A stretch of 64,000 nucleotides of DNA, from contig NZ_JACBYQ010000001.1 of NCBI RefSeq assembly GCF_013408295.1, forward strand, positions 372,001 through 436,000, read 5' to 3'. The position numbers were made by a program, and so were the translations under genes. Source of the DNA: Psychromicrobium silvestre (GTDB taxonomy: Bacteria; Actinomycetota; Actinomycetes; Actinomycetales; Micrococcaceae). Each line of letters begins with the position of its first letter. Position 1 is the stretch's first letter. Shown piece after piece: positions 28,386-37,435 of the stretch. The notes beneath the pieces are model-generated. The model searched no databases. It had not been told where the DNA came from and was given only the letters and a program-made list of their open reading frames with translations.

Positions 28386-29500
28386 AGTTCCAGCTCCTGG
28401 ACATCATTGCGCACCAGCCTAATCCGGTCACCGGCAGGCAAGTCAGTGCGGCCGAGCGGTTGGCCCAGACCTTATTCCTGGCCCGCCGGGCCGAGGAACG
28501 GGGTTTTGACGCCTTCGCCGTGGGTGAGCGGCACGCTGGTCCCTTCCTCTCCAGCTCACCGGTGGCGATCCTCGGTGCCATCGCGGCCAGCACTTCACGC
28601 ATCCGCTTGCAGACCGGAGTCACCGTGCTTTCCCTTTTGGACGCCTTCCGGGTGGCCGAGGACTACGCCACCATCGATCAGCTCTCCCGGGGGCGGCTGG
28701 AGATCACCATTGGCAAAGGCAACGAACTCGCACATTTTCCGCTCTTCGGTCTGCAAGCTGCCGAGCAGTATGAATTACTGACCGAGAAGTACGAGCTGCT
28801 CCGGGAGCTTTGGAGCCGGGAAGAAGTCGATTGGAGCGGGCGGTATCGCCCGTCCTTACTCGGTGCGACCTCGCAGCCGCGGCCCTATGCCGGACCGATC
28901 CGCATCTGGCACGGTTCTGCCACCTCTCGTACCGCCGTCGAACTCGCTGCCCGCTGGGGTGACCCGCTCTTCAGCGCGAACGCCATTCAGCCCCTGGAGG
29001 CTTATCAGGAATTGATTGCTCACTATTTTGAGGAATACGAACTGCACGGGCATGACCCGGCAGGCGCCTATGTTGGTGCCGGTTCAGGGGCCGGGGGATT
29101 GTTCCTGGCGGATAGTGCCCGGGAAGCAAAACGGCAGTTCGGCCCGGTCTACGAAGGACTGGTAACCGCACGTAACGTGCCCGGAAACAATACGCCGTTT
29201 CGCAGTATTGATCACGCGATAGCGGAAGGGCCGGCGCTGGTCGGCACAGCCGAGCAGGTAGCAGAGAAGATCTTGCGTTTTCACGATGCCTTCAGCCATG
29301 ATCTGCAATCTATTTCGCTGCCCAGCACGGTCCCGCTGGAACAGCAGCTGGACATTCTGGAAGGCTTCGCTACCGAAGTTATTCCGGCGGTCCGGGCCAA
29401 GGTCACCACCACGCTCTGGGAGGAGGGCGACCCCTATGCGGGACGCCCTGCTTTCGCCGGCGGCAAGGCCGGAGTTCCGCTTTTGCTCTCCGGCGTTTAG
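28382..29500 (+). CDS. LLM-class flavin-dependent oxidoreductase
   Basis: This 372-residue bacterial luciferase-like TIM-barrel monooxygenase carries ARRAEERGFDAFAVGERHAGPF and LQTGVTVLSLLDAFRVAEDYATIDQLSRGR, typical of the family. It should use FMNH2 from the co-translated reductase to oxidise a small substrate, perhaps an organosulfur compound given the neighbours (inference). It is convergent with the FAD/NAD(P)-binding protein gene. Confidence 0.87.
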   Translation: MKFQLLDIIAHQPNPVTGRQVSAAERLAQTLFLARRAEERGFDAFAVGERHAGPFLSSSPVAILGAIAASTSRIRLQTGVTVLSLLDAFRVAEDYATIDQLSRGRLEITIGKGNELAHFPLFGLQAAEQYELLTEKYELLRELWSREEVDWSGRYRPSLLGATSQPRPYAGPIRIWHGSATSRTAVELAARWGDPLFSANAIQPLEAYQELIAHYFEEYELHGHDPAGAYVGAGSGAGGLFLADSAREAKRQFGPVYEGLVTARNVPGNNTPFRSIDHAIAEGPALVGTAEQVAEKILRFHDAFSHDLQSISLPSTVPLEQQLDILEGFATEVIPAVRAKVTTTLWEEGDPYAGRPAFAGGKAGVPLLLSGV

Positions 29501-29567
29501 CGCCGTCAAGACAGCTTAGAACCATCAAGGTTCGAAAAAATCGACGCTGAAGCAGCCGAGTGCCTAA

Positions 29568-31448
29568 CTAGGCGCTCAACCGCTGTAGTTCGTGATCCTT
29601 CTCCGACTCCGCGATCTGAGCCGTATCGTTGAGTAACCGGAGCAGGTCCCGGGCCAGAGCGTCATTTTCCCTGAAAGAGGGGGCATTGCTACCCGGCCTG
29701 ACGAAGGCCCCGCCCGCAGCGGAATCGGTGAAGGCGCCGAGAGCGAATCGGCGGGCTGCCGGAATTCCGTCCCGATCAAGTATCCGGAGCTGAGAATCCA
29801 CGGTAACCCGTTCGGCAAAGCCGCCCCCCGAGATCAAAGGATTGGCCGAATAAGCTGCAGTTTGCCGGGGCAGGAAAGCATCGATGAGCGCCTTCGCCCG
29901 GATCGGTTCGGGCAGAACGGCCGAGCTAGCTTGGAAGTTCCCGCTCTGCTCATCGGCGGTAATGCTCAAGCCTGCTCCTAGGAAGGTGATCAGACCGGCG
30001 TCGTGCAGGGCCAGTAGCTCCCGCAACCGCTGGGGTGGTGGCCCGCTGGCGATAAAGCTGAAGAAACCGTGCCAGCGTTCCCGTAACCCCGGTTGCAAAT
30101 CGAGCCGCTGTCGAGGGATCTGGCTGAGCGTTCCGTAACAGTTCAGCAGGGCGAGGAAAAGCCCAAAGGTCTCACTGTGCCGCTCGGAGGTTCGGCGTCG
30201 CAGATCCTCTTCCAGATAGCTCCGCAGCCAGCCCTGAAGGTCCGCAGGCTGAGCATCGGTGAATGGACGATCCAAAGCGGCTAGGTCCAGGTAGTCTTGC
30301 GAGTCAACCAGAAGCGCCTGAAGCGCTTGTTTGGCGGGCAGCCCGGGCTGATCGAAGAGCTGGCGGAAGTCTGACCAGTCGCCGCGAACCCGCTCTGGAT
30401 GGCCGGTAGCCAGTTCTCGGTAATAGCCATGCAGCAGTTCTTTAGCTACCAGTGGCCAAAGCTGGGTTTCGAAATCTAAAGTGGGGTACCGCTCAAGTAG
30501 CTCGGCGGTCACCGCGGCGGTGAAGTACGACGGCGTATAGGGCTCGCCCTGCAGTTCGGTACGGGTCTTTGAATGATATGGCACGCCGCGGCGGGAGCCA
30601 ACGTGCAGTCGTGGTTCCTGGCCGGAAGGTAAGTAGCGCAATCCGCCCTCGGGAAGCTCCTCGAAACGGCCACCGCGGCCTTCCATCAAAAGCACCATCA
30701 AATCAATAAAGGCCAGCCCCATGCCTCGCACTAGGACGTCCTGGCCGGGCCGCACCGCGGAGAGATCTGCATCAGCGGTGTAGCACGGCGGTAAATACCA
30801 AGCTCCTTGCCGGGAGGCAAAGTCCAGTAGCTGCCGAGTGGGCTGATCGGGTAAGGCATCTGTATGCCCCAGTGCCAGCACCACGGCGTCGACCAATATC
30901 GGCTGTTGTTGGGGGCCGGAGTGGATGCGCTGGCGGCCGCCGGCTATGGCATCAAGCTGATCCACCAAGCGACGGTGGTGCTTAATCTCGGCCCAGGGCG
31001 CCAGCCGTCGCGCAGCACGGCGATAACACCATTGCAGGTATTCGGACTGCAGTCGTCTGCTCGGGAAACTGCCAGGAAGCAACGTTGCTACTTCGGCTCG
31101 GAGCTCTTCGCTCTTCAGCACAACATCGGTGATCACACCGGACCGGATAGCCGTCGCCCAGTCGATCAGGCTGGGGCCAGGACTGATCGGCCCGTCGATC
31201 TGAACCGAGGAATCGGTGAACATGGTGACATCTGCGGCCGTCGAGTTGAGCTTTAGCAGCCCCGATTGTTCCCGCCGCCAGATTCGTCCCGAGCCGGGGT
31301 CGAAGGGGTCGAAGATATGCACGGTGAACCTCTCCACCGGGAACTCCTGCAGATTACTGGCCAGCCGTTCTAGCACACCGGTCATCCTGGGCCCACCGCC
31401 AATGAAGGCAATGGATAAGCCAGGCTGCGGTTTGAGTGGGCTACTCAA
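29568..31448 (-). CDS. FAD/NAD(P)-binding protein (NAD_binding_9 type)
   Basis: This ~626-residue protein begins with a dinucleotide-binding fold (SIAFIGGGPRMTGVLERLA) and keeps FAD_NAD_binding_9 features such as SGRIWRREQSGLLKLNS and VVLALGHTDALP. Members are uncharacterised putative FAD monooxygenases/oxidoreductases. The start is placed at TTG 31448, which sits behind a good ribosome site (GGAGGAG). Further-upstream starts in the same frame would add a 34-residue unconserved leader. It faces the second LLM monooxygenase across a 287-bp intergenic region and may belong to the same pathway. Confidence 0.75.
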   Translation of the reverse strand: MSSPLKPQPGLSIAFIGGGPRMTGVLERLASNLQEFPVERFTVHIFDPFDPGSGRIWRREQSGLLKLNSTAADVTMFTDSSVQIDGPISPGPSLIDWATAIRSGVITDVVLKSEELRAEVATLLPGSFPSRRLQSEYLQWCYRRAARRLAPWAEIKHHRRLVDQLDAIAGGRQRIHSGPQQQPILVDAVVLALGHTDALPDQPTRQLLDFASRQGAWYLPPCYTADADLSAVRPGQDVLVRGMGLAFIDLMVLLMEGRGGRFEELPEGGLRYLPSGQEPRLHVGSRRGVPYHSKTRTELQGEPYTPSYFTAAVTAELLERYPTLDFETQLWPLVAKELLHGYYRELATGHPERVRGDWSDFRQLFDQPGLPAKQALQALLVDSQDYLDLAALDRPFTDAQPADLQGWLRSYLEEDLRRRTSERHSETFGLFLALLNCYGTLSQIPRQRLDLQPGLRERWHGFFSFIASGPPPQRLRELLALHDAGLITFLGAGLSITADEQSGNFQASSAVLPEPIRAKALIDAFLPRQTAAYSANPLISGGGFAERVTVDSQLRILDRDGIPAARRFALGAFTDSAAGGAFVRPGSNAPSFRENDALARDLLRLLNDTAQIAESEKDHELQRLSA

Positions 31449-31587
31449 GGAACTCCTCCAGATCAGAATTGGATGCGATATCGCTAGCGGGGAAGTGGTC
31501 TTGCGCTGGACTGTACCGAGCTGCGTGAGCGCTGTCAGTCCAGCCGTCAAAGAGCGTAAGAGCTCGTCATCGGCCGGTCATAAAGCC

Positions 31588-31617
31588 GTCACGAGAGGTC
31601 ACGAAAGGTCACTCGGA
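31588..31617. repeat. 10-bp tandem repeats in the divergent FAD-protein/monooxygenase promoter
   Basis: Three head-to-tail copies of about GTCACGARAG occur (31588, 31598, 31608; the last is degenerate). Ten-bp spacing places them on the same DNA face, as expected of a multi-site regulator target. Confidence 0.6.
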
Positions 31618-31647
31618 GACCCCTTAGGTCCGGCGAAGTCACGGTGT

Positions 31648-31707
31648 TTGACCGGCACCTCGGCGGAGCCATAGTTTCGAGCCACGATCAGCCGGTGATT
31701 GACCGGC
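31648..31707. promoter_or_regulatory. TTGACCGGC repeats upstream of the sulfur-type operon
   Basis: TTGACCGGC occurs at 31648–31656 and 31699–31707, and its complement GCCGGTCA at 31573–31580. The last copy also forms GCCGGT-GATTG-ACCGGC (31691–31707). They sit 30–160 bp before the second monooxygenase and look like regulator sites. The rest of the 287-bp gap shows nothing else clear. Confidence 0.45.
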
Positions 31708-31735
31708 CTCACCGCCAAGCAGGAGGAGCAGCGCA

Positions 31736-32863
31736 ATGACAGTTGAATTTCTGGGAATGGGTGCGCTCAATGATGGCACCGAAACCAATGCCCGGAGCGG
31801 TCCGGTTTTCGATAAGGAATACACCGCAAAGCTAGCTCAAGTGCACGAGCAAAGCGGTTTTGACCGGGTGCTCTTTGCCTACGGTTCGGGCAGCCCGGAC
31901 CCCGCCCAAGCGGCGGCTTTTGCCGCCGTGCACACCGAGTCTTTGGGGCTCTTGGTGGCACACCGGCCCAATGTCTCGGCACCGACTTTCGCGGCCAAGA
32001 CCTTCGCTACTTTGGACCATATTTCCGCCGGCCGAGTGGCAGTGCATTTCATCACGGGAGGCTCCGCCGCGGATCAGGCAGCAGAAGGTGACTTTCTCAG
32101 CAAAGATGAGCGCTATCAGCGTACCCGTGAATACCTGCAGATCATTAAGAAAGCCTGGTCTGGGCAGGAGCGCTTCGACTACCAAGGCGAGCACTACCGG
32201 ATTGAAGATTTCGCGCTCGACTTTCAACCCTTTCAGCAGCCCAGGCCGACCATCTCTTTCGGAGGTTCCTCTCCGGCGGCTTACCGGGTAGGTGCCGCTG
32301 AGGCCGACGTCTTTGCGCTATGGGGCGAGACCCTGGAGGGCACCGCCGAGCAGATCGAATCGATCCGAAAGGCCGCGGCCGACGCCGGGCGGGCAGAAGC
32401 TCCCAGAATTCAAATCGCTTTCCGCCCGATCCTGGCCTCCAGCCAGCAAAAGGCCTGGCAGCGTGCCGAGCAGATCGCCGTTCAGCTGGAACAGCGGATT
32501 CAAGGATCAACAGTCTTTCGGCACCGGAGATCCTTGAGTAACCCGGAAAACAGTGGCTCGCAACGTCTCTTGGAATTGGCCAGCCAGGGCGAGCGGTTTG
32601 GCGCCGCGCTCTGGACCAAAACGGCTCAGCTGACGGGTGGAGGCGGAAATTCCAACGCACTAGTTGGCACTCCAGAGATCGTTGCGGAAGCCCTGCTGGA
32701 ATACCTGAAACTGGGAGTAGACATTATTTCGGTACGCGGCTATGACACCTTGCAAGACGCCAAGGACTTCGGTGAGCAAGTGATCCCGTTGGTACGTGAG
32801 GAAGCGGCGAAGCTTTCAGCACAGGGCACTGAAGCGAACCTAGCCAAAAAGGCGGTGGCCTAA
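31736..32863 (+). CDS. SsuD-like LLM-class flavin-dependent monooxygenase
   Basis: This 375-residue luciferase-fold monooxygenase resembles FMNH2-dependent alkanesulfonate/SsuD-type enzymes, with the conserved region TFATLDHISAGRVAVHFITGGSAADQAAEGDFLSKDERYQRTREYLQIIKKAW. It is the first gene of a tight operon with a GNAT acetyltransferase and an amino-acid-type ABC importer, the layout of Bacillus S-substituted cysteine salvage operons. Ribosome site GGAGGAG precedes the ATG. The next gene starts immediately after its stop. Confidence 0.88.
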   Translation: MTVEFLGMGALNDGTETNARSGPVFDKEYTAKLAQVHEQSGFDRVLFAYGSGSPDPAQAAAFAAVHTESLGLLVAHRPNVSAPTFAAKTFATLDHISAGRVAVHFITGGSAADQAAEGDFLSKDERYQRTREYLQIIKKAWSGQERFDYQGEHYRIEDFALDFQPFQQPRPTISFGGSSPAAYRVGAAEADVFALWGETLEGTAEQIESIRKAAADAGRAEAPRIQIAFRPILASSQQKAWQRAEQIAVQLEQRIQGSTVFRHRRSLSNPENSGSQRLLELASQGERFGAALWTKTAQLTGGGGNSNALVGTPEIVAEALLEYLKLGVDIISVRGYDTLQDAKDFGEQVIPLVREEAAKLSAQGTEANLAKKAVA

Positions 32864-33385
32864 ATGGCGGCGACCGCTTTGGAACGAATAATTCCAGCAA
32901 CTCAAGCCGAAATCGTGGTGCGTCGACTCGAACAGGACGATCCGCTGGCCCAACCACTACTCGCTGAGCTGGCGATGGAATACAGCAATCGCTACGGCCA
33001 ACCCCGTCGCGAAGTCCATCGAGAGTTACTTGACTACCCGGCCACGGAGTTTGCGGCTCCTGACGGGGTGCTGCTGGTGCTCTTGGAAAACGGTAAGCCC
33101 GTAGCGGGTGGGGCATTTCGTCGTTATGACACACGGACCGCTGAATTGAAGAGAATCTGGACCCATTCCGCCTACCGCCGTCGGGGCCTGGGCCGACGAG
33201 TGCTGGAAGAGCTAGAAACCGAGGCGCTCCGTCGCGGCTATCACGGAATCTATTTGACCACGGGCCCTCGGCAGCCGGAGGCGAAGGCACTTTATTTGGC
33301 GGCAGGTTATCGGGCTGAATTCGATCTAGAGGCCGATCCCGAAAACATCGGACCGTTGCCCTTCCGAAAGGAACTACGCCCGTGA
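32864..33385 (+). CDS. GNAT N-acetyltransferase, SnaA/SnaB-like context
   Basis: This 173-residue GNAT protein has the acetyl-CoA binding loop YRRRGLGRRVLEELE near residue 104 and a conserved YLTTGPRQPEAKALYLAAGY. In Bacillus, equivalent enzymes N-acetylate S-substituted cysteines before monooxygenation; that role here is inferred from context only. ATG directly follows the monooxygenase stop, and its own stop overlaps the permease start by 4 bp (GTGA). Confidence 0.83.
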   Translation: MAATALERIIPATQAEIVVRRLEQDDPLAQPLLAELAMEYSNRYGQPRREVHRELLDYPATEFAAPDGVLLVLLENGKPVAGGAFRRYDTRTAELKRIWTHSAYRRRGLGRRVLEELETEALRRGYHGIYLTTGPRQPEAKALYLAAGYRAEFDLEADPENIGPLPFRKELRP

Positions 33386-34332
33386 CCGCCACCTTGAGCC
33401 CGCCCGTACAGGGCCTCGCTCTTGAAGCCCGGAGTGCTCCGATACGGCGGATTGTCCCCACCAAGCATCCTGTCCGCACCGTGGTGACTATCGCCGTCGT
33501 CCTTGTCCTGATACCGATCCTGCTCTCCGTGCTGGGAAATCCACGCTGGGAATGGGGCGTGGTGGCACAGTGGTTTACTGCCGAATCGGTATTGCGTGGC
33601 CTGGGCGCCACCTTGCTGCTGACCACAATCGCGGGCAGTGTAGGTTTCGTACTCGGGCTTCTGCTCGCGCTGATGCGGATTTCCGCCTCGCCGGTACTGC
33701 AGGCGGTGTCCTGGACCTATACCTGGATCTTCCGCTCGGTGCCGTTGCTGGTGCAATTGTTGCTTTGGTACAACCTGGGCTACCTCTACGAAAAGATCCA
33801 GCTGGGTGTTCCTTTCGGCCCGGTGTTCTTTGAAGTTCAAACCACCACCTTGATCAGCCAGTTCGCCGCAGCCGTGCTCGGGCTCACCCTGCACCAAGCC
33901 GCCTATTCATCGGAGATCATCCGTGGCGGCATCCTCTCGGTGGACCAAGGCCAGCTGGAAGCGGCGGCTGCGCTGGGCCTGCCGCGCCGCCGTCGAGCCC
34001 TGAGGATCGTGTTGCCCCAGGCGTTGCGAGCCATTCTGCCGAGTGCGTTCAACGAGATTGTCGGCTTAGTCAAAGGCACCTCGGTGGTCTATGTACTGGC
34101 CTATAACGAGTTGTTCTATACCGTTCAGGTGATTTACAACCGGACTCAGCAAGTCTTGCCGCTCCTGTTGGTGGCTACGCTTTGGTATGTACTGATCACT
34201 TCGGTGCTGAGCGTGGCCCAGTATTACATCGAACGCCGGTTTGCCCGCGGTGCGCTGCGCTCGCTGCCGCCCACACCCTGGCAGCGCCTACGGCGAGTTA
34301 TCGGTTCCCGAAGTCTGGGGATTCAACCATGA
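33382..34332 (+). CDS. polar amino-acid-type ABC transporter permease
   Basis: This 316-residue inner-membrane permease of the His/Glu/Gln/Arg/opine subfamily shows the FRSVPLLVQLLLWYNLGYL region and the cytoplasmic EAA loop (GQLEAAAALGLPRRRRALRIVLPQALRAILP, ~residues 192–222) that contacts the ATPase. About five membrane helices are predicted. It is the only permease in the operon, so it probably works as a homodimer. Its stop overlaps the ATPase ATG by 4 bp. Confidence 0.92.
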   Translation: MTATLSPPVQGLALEARSAPIRRIVPTKHPVRTVVTIAVVLVLIPILLSVLGNPRWEWGVVAQWFTAESVLRGLGATLLLTTIAGSVGFVLGLLLALMRISASPVLQAVSWTYTWIFRSVPLLVQLLLWYNLGYLYEKIQLGVPFGPVFFEVQTTTLISQFAAAVLGLTLHQAAYSSEIIRGGILSVDQGQLEAAAALGLPRRRRALRIVLPQALRAILPSAFNEIVGLVKGTSVVYVLAYNELFYTVQVIYNRTQQVLPLLLVATLWYVLITSVLSVAQYYIERRFARGALRSLPPTPWQRLRRVIGSRSLGIQP

Positions 34333-35111
34333 CGACGTCGGCCGGCACCGCGGTGGGCCGAGTGAGGATCGCTGGGGTACAGAAGAACTTCGGCGAAGTC
34401 ACCGTGCTCAAGGGCATAGATCTGGTGATCGAACCGGGCGAGGTCACGGTGATTCTGGGGCCATCGGGCTCCGGTAAATCGACCTTGCTGCGCACCATTA
34501 ACCACCTGGAAAAGTTGGATCAGGGCAGCATAGATATCGACGGCGAGCTGATCGGCTATCGGCAGCGCGGACAGACGCTGCATGAACTACCGGAGCGAGA
34601 GGTGCTTCGGCAACGTACTCGGATTGGCATGGTCTTCCAGAACTTCAACTTGTTTCCGCACCTGACCGTGCTGGAGAACATCGTGGAGGCACCGATTGCC
34701 GCCCTCAAACAAAGCAAAGCTCAAGCCACTGCCCGCGCCGTCGAGTTGCTGGAACGGGTTGGTTTGGCAGACCGGGCCGATGCCTATCCCCGCCAACTCT
34801 CCGGCGGACAACAGCAGAGGGTGGCGATTGCCCGGGCACTCGCTCTTGATCCCAAGGTCTTGCTCTTCGATGAGCCCACCTCGGCGTTGGATCCCGAGTT
34901 GGTCACCGAGGTGCTCGATGTGATCAAGGATCTGGCCCGTGGCGGACGCACGATGATCATTGTCAGCCATGAAATTGGCTTTGCCAGGGAAGTAGCGGAC
35001 CGAATCGTCTTCATGGACGCTGGCCTGGTCATCGACCAGGGTAGCCCGGAACACCTTTTCGGCCCCGATGCACACCCCCGAGCTAAGGCCTTTCTAGCCA
35101 AAGTCCTCTGA
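34329..35111 (+). CDS. polar amino-acid-type ABC transporter ATP-binding protein
   Basis: This 260-residue ATPase has Walker [16 protein letters not shown], the Q-loop region GMVFQNFNLFPHLTVLENI, signature LSGGQQQRVAIARAL, and Walker B LLFDEPTSALDPE. ATG 34329 is chosen because it gives the standard N-terminus and the 4-bp overlap with the permease; longer in-frame reading starts would lie inside the permease gene. It powers uptake of the operon's substrate, presumed an amino acid derivative. Confidence 0.94.
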   Translation: MTTSAGTAVGRVRIAGVQKNFGEVTVLKGIDLVIEPGEVTVILGPSGSGKSTLLRTINHLEKLDQGSIDIDGELIGYRQRGQTLHELPEREVLRQRTRIGMVFQNFNLFPHLTVLENIVEAPIAALKQSKAQATARAVELLERVGLADRADAYPRQLSGGQQQRVAIARALALDPKVLLFDEPTSALDPELVTEVLDVIKDLARGGRTMIIVSHEIGFAREVADRIVFMDAGLVIDQGSPEHLFGPDAHPRAKAFLAKVL

Positions 35112-35157
35112 ACTTCTCACGCGTCCTCGCGAACCGACTCAAACCAATAAGGAAACC

Positions 35158-36117
35158 ATGAAAAACAAAGCTGTCGCCGTGTTTGCCGTTCTGGGTCTAG
35201 CGCTTCTCGGACCCGCTCTGGCAGGCTGCGCGGATCCGGGCAGTACCGGGGGAGCGCAGGACCTGGCACCGACCGCGGTGAGCGAGGCCAGTAGCGCTGA
35301 ACCGATCCGGGCCAAACCGAATCCGGAGGCTGCGGCGCTGCTTCCGGCAGCGATCAAAGAGCGAGGAACCTTGGTCGTCGGGAACTCTCCGGGTTCTGCT
35401 CCCTTGAGTTTCTATGCCTCAGATAACACCACGATCGTGGGCTCGGATCCCGCTTTCGCTCAGCTGGTGGCGGATGCCCTGGGGCTGAAGCTGGAGCTCC
35501 AAGCGACCAGTTGGGCTGATTGGCCACTCGGGGTGAGCTCAGGAAAGTATGACCTGGTGATTTCCAATGTCACGGTGACGGAGGAGCGAAAGGAAAGGTT
35601 TGACTTCTCCACCTATCGCAATGACACCTTGGGTTTCTACGCTAAATCAGACAGCAAGATCGGTGAGATCAAGGAGCCGGCGGACATCGCTGGGAAGAAG
35701 GTCATCGTGGGCTCGGGAACGAATCAGGAGAAAATCCTGCTCGCCTGGGATGCGCAGAACAAGGCGAAGGGATTAGCGCCGGTCGAGTTGCAATATTACG
35801 ACGACGTCTCGGCCAGCGATCTGGCGCTACAGTCCGGTCGTGCCGACCTGACCTTCGGACCGAATGCCACTGGAGCGTATAAGGCTGCGATCAACGGCAA
35901 GACCAAGCTTTTGGGGCTGGTCCCCGGGGGCTGGCCGCTGACCGCGGAAATCGCGGCAACCAGCAAGAAAGGTGCCGGATTGGCCGATGCCGTCACCGCC
36001 GCGTTCAATGGCTTGATTAAGAGCGGTGAATATCAGAAGGTGCTTGATCGTTGGGGGCTGAGTAGCGAGGCAGTGACCTCTTCGAGGACCAATCCCCCCG
36101 GTTTGCCGAAGAGCTGA
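35158..36117 (+). CDS. ABC transporter substrate-binding lipoprotein (SBP_bac_3)
   Basis: This 319-residue protein starts with a lipoprotein signal peptide (MKNKAVAVFAVLGLALLGPALAGC; lipobox LAGC, Cys24). A family-3 binding domain follows, with the typical KERGTLVVGNSPGSAPLSFYASDNT and later DLVISNVTVTEERKERFDFS. It would sit outside the membrane and deliver a polar amino acid-like compound to the permease. The 46-bp gap after the ATPase carries a ribosome site AAGGAAAC. The precise ligand is unknown. Confidence 0.92.
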   Translation: MKNKAVAVFAVLGLALLGPALAGCADPGSTGGAQDLAPTAVSEASSAEPIRAKPNPEAAALLPAAIKERGTLVVGNSPGSAPLSFYASDNTTIVGSDPAFAQLVADALGLKLELQATSWADWPLGVSSGKYDLVISNVTVTEERKERFDFSTYRNDTLGFYAKSDSKIGEIKEPADIAGKKVIVGSGTNQEKILLAWDAQNKAKGLAPVELQYYDDVSASDLALQSGRADLTFGPNATGAYKAAINGKTKLLGLVPGGWPLTAEIAATSKKGAGLADAVTAAFNGLIKSGEYQKVLDRWGLSSEAVTSSRTNPPGLPKS

Positions 36118-36187
36118 GCGGTTGAATGACGCTGTGGAGAAAATAGAGAAGCGGAGTAATGGACGGAAATCCGGCTGGCGGGCGGTC

Positions 36188-36193
36188 TAAGAT
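36188..36193 (+). promoter_or_regulatory. -10 element of leaderless tpiA promoter
   Basis: TAAGAT, six bases, then GTG at 36200; this gives tpiA its own promoter after the insertion separating it from pgk. Confidence 0.5.
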
Positions 36194-36199
36194 GTATCC

Positions 36200-37015
36200 G
36201 TGACCACATCGACAAACGGTAAATTTGACCGCACCCCGCTGATCGCCGGCAACTGGAAGATGAACATGGACCATGTCCAGGGCATCACCCTCCTGCAGAA
36301 ACTGGCTTGGACGCTCTCCGATGCGAACCATGACTACTCGCGGGTGGAGGTGGCTGTGTTCCCTCCTTTCACTGATCTGCGCGGGGTGCAGACCCTGGTG
36401 CAGGGTGATCAGCTCAAGGTTGTCTACGGGGCCCAGGATCTTTCCGATCAGGATTCCGGTGCCTATACCGGCGATATTTCGGGTGCCTTTCTCGCCAAGC
36501 TGGCCTGTCGCTACGTCTTGGTGGGTCACAGCGAGCGTCGCACCATTCATGGCGAGTCCGATGAGTTACTGAACCGTAAATTACTAGCGGCTTACCGGCA
36601 CGGACTCACTCCGATACTTTGCCTCGGCGAGGGCTTAGAAGTGCGCCAGGCTGGCACCCATGTGGAACACACCCTGACTCAGCTGCGCGCCGACGTTGTT
36701 GGTTTGACTGAGGAGCAGGCGGCCGAACTAGTGATTGCCTACGAGCCTATCTGGGCAATTGGCACCGGCGAAGTTGCGGGCCCGAATGATGCTCAGGAGA
36801 TGTGCGCTGCAATCCGTGCCGAGTTAGTGGAGATTTTCGGTTCATCAGTGGCGCAGAAAGCTCGGCTGCTCTACGGTGGTTCGGTCAAGGCCAATAATGT
36901 CGCGTCGATTCTGCGTGAACGCGATGTCGATGGCGTGCTGGTCGGCGGGGCGAGCTTGGACGTAGCCGAATTTGCTAATATTGTTAAGTTCGAGTCGCAT
37001 TTACTGACCGATTGA
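36200..37015 (+). CDS. tpiA: triosephosphate isomerase
   Basis: This 271-residue glycolytic enzyme shows the N-terminal [11 protein letters not shown] (catalytic Lys), VLVGHSERR (catalytic His), the catalytic-Glu motif [14 protein letters not shown], and phosphate-gripping [12 protein letters not shown] start is supported by the leaderless -10 spacing. It is normally linked to gap–pgk; here the sulfur-type locus intervenes, while secG remains 60 bp downstream. Confidence 0.98.
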   Translation: MTTSTNGKFDRTPLIAGNWKMNMDHVQGITLLQKLAWTLSDANHDYSRVEVAVFPPFTDLRGVQTLVQGDQLKVVYGAQDLSDQDSGAYTGDISGAFLAKLACRYVLVGHSERRTIHGESDELLNRKLLAAYRHGLTPILCLGEGLEVRQAGTHVEHTLTQLRADVVGLTEEQAAELVIAYEPIWAIGTGEVAGPNDAQEMCAAIRAELVEIFGSSVAQKARLLYGGSVKANNVASILRERDVDGVLVGGASLDVAEFANIVKFESHLLTD

Positions 37016-37075
37016 TTTGCTGATTCGTCTTCGATTTCTCGACCCGGTTTCGCCGGGCGCTCCGGAAGGGCAACT

Positions 37076-37333
37076 GTGCAAGTTCTCACCATCATCCTGC
37101 AGATCCTGCTGGGCATCACCTCGCTCTTGCTCACCTTGTTGATCCTGCTGCACAAAGGCCGGGGTGGTGGCCTCTCCGATATGTTCGGTGGCGGTATGTC
37201 TTCTTCGCTCGGTTCCTCCGGCGTCGCTGAGCGGAACCTGAACAGGTTCACCGTTATTCTGGGGTTGACCTGGGGCGTGGTGATCGTGGCGCTTGGCCTG
37301 GTGATTAAGTTCTCGGCGGTTGCTCCCTCCTGA
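37076..37333 (+). CDS. secG: preprotein translocase subunit SecG
   Basis: This 85-residue protein has two transmembrane helices around the conserved LLILLHKGRGGGLSDMFGGG loop, as in SecG, the accessory subunit of the SecYEG protein channel. Position after tpiA is the conserved actinobacterial order. GTG start with ribosome site GGAAGG. A terminator follows. Confidence 0.95.
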   Translation: MQVLTIILQILLGITSLLLTLLILLHKGRGGGLSDMFGGGMSSSLGSSGVAERNLNRFTVILGLTWGVVIVALGLVIKFSAVAPS

Positions 37334-37349
37334 ATAATTTGTGCTTCTG

Positions 37350-37389
37350 CAAGGCCTCTCCGATTGAATCGGAGGGGCCTTGTTGTTTT
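37350..37389 (+). terminator. rho-independent terminator after secG
   Basis: AAGGCC…CTCCGATT pairs with AATCGGAG…GGCCTT, followed by TGTTGTTTT, a clear GC stem plus T-run. It ends the tpiA–secG unit. Confidence 0.85.
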
Positions 37390-37435
37390 GTTACCGATTG
37401 GATAAATCAATCTCCTATTGAAGGATTAATATGTT

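Noticed and set aside
31449-31735. SAM riboswitch or T-box upstream of the SsuD-like operon
   Set aside because: The stretch lacks the conserved SAM-I/SAM-IV core and T-box sequence; only short DNA-type repeats are clear.
32724-33626. 300-codon antisense frame under the monooxygenase/GNAT/permease genes
   Set aside because: Covers three recognised genes on the other strand and shows no recognisable domain.
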